From the NCBI GenBank assembly GCA_030672255.1, contig DAOVGU010000109.1, positions 1 to 14,733 on the forward strand: 14,733 bases of DNA. The letters run 5' to 3'. Of this stretch, positions 12,966 through 14,733 are shown piece by piece. This DNA comes from a bacterium. GTDB taxonomy: Bacteria; Ratteibacteria; UBA8468. The notes below the pieces were generated by a model. It saw only the letters and a program-made list of their open reading frames with translations. It was not told the DNA's origin and made no database searches. Every line of letters starts with the position of its first letter. Position 1 is the stretch's first letter. The position numbers were made by a program, and so were the translations under genes.

Positions 12966-13009
12966 TCACCTCCAGTATTCTATTTTATCATACTAAATTT
13001 TTTTGTCAA
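12966..13009 (-). promoter_or_regulatory. Promoter and ribosome site of the MazEF-like pair
   Basis: On the minus strand: TTGACA (13009-13004), 16-base spacer, TAAAAT (12987-12982), then the full GGAGGTGA ribosome site (12973-12966) before the ATG at 12960. This near-consensus promoter is the only good one I see upstream of the long metabolic operon on this strand within 1.5 kb. Confidence 0.75.
12974..12994. promoter_or_regulatory. Candidate antitoxin operator
   Basis: AGTAT (12974-12978) and ATACT (12990-12994) form an inverted repeat with 11 bases between, covering the -10 element and the start-site region of the toxin-antitoxin promoter. Short inverted repeats of this kind are typical ribbon-helix-helix operators; the arms are short, so this is tentative. 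Confidence 0.4.
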
Positions 13010-13020
13010 CCTCCCTATAA

Positions 13021-13902
13021 TTACAAATAAATCTCTTTGCCATTCTTCCTTGATTTTTCTCCCAAAACAAGCACTTTAATAATTTCTAAGGTTTCCTCCA
13101 GAGGAATGGGCTCTTTTTTTGTTCTTACCATCTGGACAAAATGTTTCAACATATTAGAGTAAAAGTAGTCGCTATCGGTTGCAGTTATGCTTCTGTAGCC
13201 TTTTGTTCCATAGAGATTTATCTGGAAAAGAGGAGAGATATTCTGATAGACAAAAAGGAGAAATTTCCTTCCATCCTTATATTTTACCACCACGATGTCC
13301 TTACCTTTACTACCAACATTCTTTACCGATTTTACTCCTGGCCCAATCACAGAATATAGTTCTGTAAAAGCATGGATTCCGTAGAAAACTAAATCATTAG
13401 CGCAGATGGCAGAACCGGTAAGGATTTCTCCTATTTTATTCTTCTCTTTTTTGAATTTTTCTACCTCTTTGCTATAGCGTAAAGATGAACTGGACATCAT
13501 CGGAGTTTTATATCTTTTTGCCAAATTTATAATCTTTTCTGCTTCCTTGATATCCGGGGAAAGAGGTTTATCGATAAAGGTAGGGATACCTGCCTTTAAG
13601 AAAGGCTCTGCTCTTCTCTGATGCTTCATTGTGCAGTCATCGGCAATTATTACTCCATCCACTTTGCCAATCATCCCCTCTTTCTTGCTTACAATATTTT
13701 TTATTCCACAAACCTTTGCCAATAATAAAGCATCCTTTCTCTTTTCATCCCAGAGATAGGTAACCCTAGCATTTTTAATTCTGGCCTTATAGAGAGGAAA
13801 CTTATTTTTGGCCGCCAATTTTTTGTCATACCCGTTAAACATCTCAGAAAAACTCCGCGCATGATAAATTCCTGCTCCTCCCACCATCCCTATCTTAAAC
13901 AT
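13021..13902 (-). CDS. Gfo/Idh/MocA-like oxidoreductase
   Basis: The 293-residue protein has a Rossmann start FKIGMVGGAGIYHARSF (2-18), the cofactor-domain motif as DKP (111-113 in FIDKPLSPD) rather than EKP, and the catalytic helix YGIHAFTELY (174-183, His177). The C-terminal domain is short, making the protein about 40-50 residues smaller than its relatives. The start at 13902 is chosen over an upstream ATG at 13947 because GGAGAGG stands five bases before it, and the extra 15 codons would be read from a C/G-rich palindromic repeat. It is the gene before the toxin-antitoxin pair on the same strand, with about 60 bp between. Substrate unknown; a role with the operon downstream is likely but inferred. 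Confidence 0.85.
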   Translation of the reverse strand: MFKIGMVGGAGIYHARSFSEMFNGYDKKLAAKNKFPLYKARIKNARVTYLWDEKRKDALLLAKVCGIKNIVSKKEGMIGKVDGVIIADDCTMKHQRRAEPFLKAGIPTFIDKPLSPDIKEAEKIINLAKRYKTPMMSSSSLRYSKEVEKFKKEKNKIGEILTGSAICANDLVFYGIHAFTELYSVIGPGVKSVKNVGSKGKDIVVVKYKDGRKFLLFVYQNISPLFQINLYGTKGYRSITATDSDYFYSNMLKHFVQMVRTKKEPIPLEETLEIIKVLVLGEKSRKNGKEIYL

Positions 13903-13921
13903 AATTACCTCTCCTTCTTTA

Positions 13922-13970
13922 TCCCCCCTCTCAATCCTCCCCCCCAAGGGGGAGGAGATAGGTGGGGGTG
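13922..13970. repeat. C/G-rich palindromic extragenic repeat
   Basis: A perfect 8-bp stem CCTCCCCC/GGGGGAGG (13936-13943 and 13948-13955, 4-base loop) sits within a longer imperfect inverted repeat that runs to the C-rich and G-rich flanks. It lies between two divergently oriented genes and would be the 5' leader hairpin of the minus-strand gene. It looks like a dispersed REP-type element; other copies would have to be sought elsewhere in the genome. Confidence 0.6.
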
Positions 13971-13974
13971 TAAT

Positions 13975-14003
13975 TTGACAGAACTATTCTTATTAGTTAT
14001 AAT
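13975..14003 (+). promoter_or_regulatory. Perfect-consensus sigma70 promoter
   Basis: TTGACA (13975-13980), exactly 17 bases, TATAAT (13998-14003). Both hexamers match the consensus fully. The start codon of the downstream tiny gene is 14 bases after the -10, so the leader would be about 5-8 bases and holds no ribosome site. Confidence 0.85.
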
Positions 14004-14030
14004 TATATCAATAACAATGAGATTAGACAA
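14002..14030 (-). promoter_or_regulatory. Possible opposing promoter for the 13902 gene
   Basis: On the minus strand: TTGTCT (14030-14025), 17-base spacer, TATAAT (14007-14002). Its -10 overlaps the plus-strand -10 in the palindrome TATAATTATA, so the two promoters would exclude each other. The message would carry a leader of about 90 bases containing the C/G palindrome. The -35 is only 4/6. Confidence 0.4.
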
Positions 14031-14205
14031 GAGCCAGCGTAAAGAATTAGCAAAAGCCTTATATGATGTTGGGAAATTAACTCTAACAGGGCTAGTGCTG
14101 GGGCAACTCATAGGTAAGACACTGGCTATTTCAACTTTTATTCTCGGTTTAATGTCTTTTATCGTTTGCTTTGTAATAGCAACAATTTTAAATAAGGAGG
14201 AGTGA
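14017..14205 (+). CDS. Tiny membrane protein (62 aa, two predicted transmembrane helices)
   Basis: The 62-residue product has a charged, helical start (MRLDKSQRKELAKALYDVGK), then two hydrophobic stretches, about 21-37 (LTLTGLVLGQLIG region) and 39-58 (LAISTFILGLMSFIVCFVIA region), and a short charged end NKEE. The layout resembles small two-helix proteins of the DUF6722 type, a resemblance from memory only. The ATG at 14017 is preferred over an upstream in-frame ATG because a perfect promoter places the mRNA start just before it; no ribosome site exists, so translation would be near-leaderless. It is followed by a second small gene with a one-base overlap (TGATG). Function unknown. Confidence 0.7.
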   Translation: MRLDKSQRKELAKALYDVGKLTLTGLVLGQLIGKTLAISTFILGLMSFIVCFVIATILNKEE

Positions 14206-14303
14206 TGCTTGGGCTTAATATTCTTCTTGGAGGTGTTATAGTTTTTGTGCTCATTATTGGTGGCATAGCCATTCACCAAACTCGCCACAAAACTCCTAAA
14301 TAA
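14205..14303 (+). CDS. 32-residue single-helix membrane peptide
   Basis: The peptide is a single hydrophobic helix (residues 2-23, with the GGVIVFVLIIGG core) followed by a basic tail HQTRHKTPK, which by the positive-inside rule puts the C-terminus in the cytoplasm. It starts in a TGATG overlap with the stop of the preceding gene and has an excellent AAGGAGG ribosome site (14194-14200 region) inside that gene's end. A dedicated ribosome site and a clean stop argue for real expression. With its neighbour it forms a two-gene unit of small membrane proteins; function unknown. Confidence 0.6.
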   Translation: MLGLNILLGGVIVFVLIIGGIAIHQTRHKTPK

Positions 14304-14315
14304 AAAAGAGTACGA

Positions 14316-14733
14316 CTACCTAATTTTTACTGGTTTTTTACTCTGGGCGCTTTCCCAAATGGCTTCAGCAATCTGTAAAGCCTTTGCTCCATCGAAAAGA
14401 TTGGCTCTTAATTCCTCTTTTCCTAATATTTTTCTGGCAAAGTTTTGTAGTTCCCCTTTGTAGCCGACCATTCCTTCCGCCTTAGAACCTAAAAATTCAC
14501 TGAACTCTGGTTTCCAGCTGAAAACTTGAGCTCTTCCCTCAGGATTGAATTCCGGCATTGGTTTAGTGTGCGCATAATAGTTTAAAGAAACCATGTCCTT
14601 CACTTCAAGCCAGCATTCGTATCCGGCAGCAAGGAAATATTCCGACATCTGAAAGCCTGGTCCCTGCAAAGCATTGATATTCATGATGCCAACTGCCCCA
14701 TTCTTAAAGGAGATAGTGATGGCATAGCCAAAG
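14316..14733 (-). CDS. Gfo/Idh/MocA-family oxidoreductase, C-terminal part only
   Basis: The frame is open to the window edge, so the N-terminal Rossmann domain and the EKP region are outside. The visible 139 residues form the substrate domain: the strand FGYAITISFKNGAVGIMNI near the edge, a Trp/Tyr-rich middle (ECWLEVKDMVSLNYY) and the family's typical end GYKGELQNFARKILG and GAKALQIAEAIWESAQSKKPVKI, matching the pattern in which a final helix is followed by G/K-x-P-V. It is the fourth oxidoreductase of this superfamily in the window besides a remnant. It converges with the tiny membrane-protein genes, 12 bp apart. Confidence 0.85.
   Translation of the reverse strand, partial: FGYAITISFKNGAVGIMNINALQGPGFQMSEYFLAAGYECWLEVKDMVSLNYYAHTKPMPEFNPEGRAQVFSWKPEFSEFLGSKAEGMVGYKGELQNFARKILGKEELRANLFDGAKALQIAEAIWESAQSKKPVKIR

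Noticed and set aside
13903..13947. Upstream ATG adding 15 residues (MGGRIERGDKEGEVI) to the oxidoreductase.
   Set aside because: The extension is read from the palindromic repeat and lacks a ribosome site, while the ATG at 13902 has GGAGAGG five bases before it and begins exactly at the Rossmann strand.

Overview
The window is bacterial and looks like part of a genome from an uncultured, obligately or facultatively anaerobic lineage. It carries a bacterial ribosomal protein bL21 gene, Shine-Dalgarno sites, sigma70-like promoters, and an oxygen-sensitive glycyl radical enzyme with its radical-SAM activase. The DNA is A+T-rich by eye, tightly packed and dense in accessory elements (two toxin-antitoxin pairs, a MITE-like insertion, palindromic repeats). 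I cannot assign a phylum from the sequence alone.

Layout. (1) 1-2580, a patchwork end: the 3' part of a uroporphyrinogen decarboxylase-family gene overlaps the start of rplU (bL21). The tail of rplU is followed by a convergent AbiEi/AbiEii toxin-antitoxin pair. The pair and a palindrome-rich spacer lie between two identical 63-bp direct copies of the rplU tail (783-845 and 2449-2511). (2) 2580-3217, minus strand: a DUF5678-like small protein translationally coupled to a retropepsin-like aspartic protease. (3) 3359-12377, minus strand: a long metabolic gene train. In transcription order it is a TIM-barrel sugar isomerase/epimerase, a glycyl radical enzyme, a 212-bp MITE-like insertion, the glycyl radical activase, a Gfo/Idh/MocA oxidoreductase, a 52-codon remnant of another oxidoreductase, a large glycosidase-like protein, an amidohydrolase, and another Gfo/Idh/MocA oxidoreductase. 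Several junctions overlap by 4-8 bases, so this is almost certainly one operon. (4) 12398-12960: a MazF-type toxin and its ribbon-helix-helix antitoxin, with their own strong promoter, sit directly upstream of the operon on the same strand. (5) 13021-13902: another Gfo/Idh-type gene, whose upstream region holds a C/G palindrome. (6) 14017-14303, plus strand: two tiny overlapping membrane-protein genes behind a perfect-consensus promoter. (7) 14316-14733: the C-terminal part of a further Gfo/Idh-type oxidoreductase running off the window.

How the genes may work together (inference). Four Gfo/Idh oxidoreductases plus a remnant, an AP-endonuclease-2-fold isomerase, an amidohydrolase-2 protein, a glycosidase-like barrel and a Cys-x-Glu glycyl radical enzyme look like an anaerobic catabolic pathway for an unusual sugar, polyol or glycoside. 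The oxidoreductases would make keto-sugar intermediates, the isomerase would rearrange or eliminate, and the glycyl radical enzyme would perform a radical dehydration or C-X cleavage. No substrate can be named from the sequence, and no transporter or dedicated regulator lies in the window.

The most notable points are the direct-repeat-bounded AbiE cassette in the tail of rplU, the MITE that separates the glycyl radical enzyme from its activase and supplies the activase's apparent start codon, the near-leaderless tiny membrane-protein operon, and the possible control of the metabolic operon by a toxin-antitoxin promoter.
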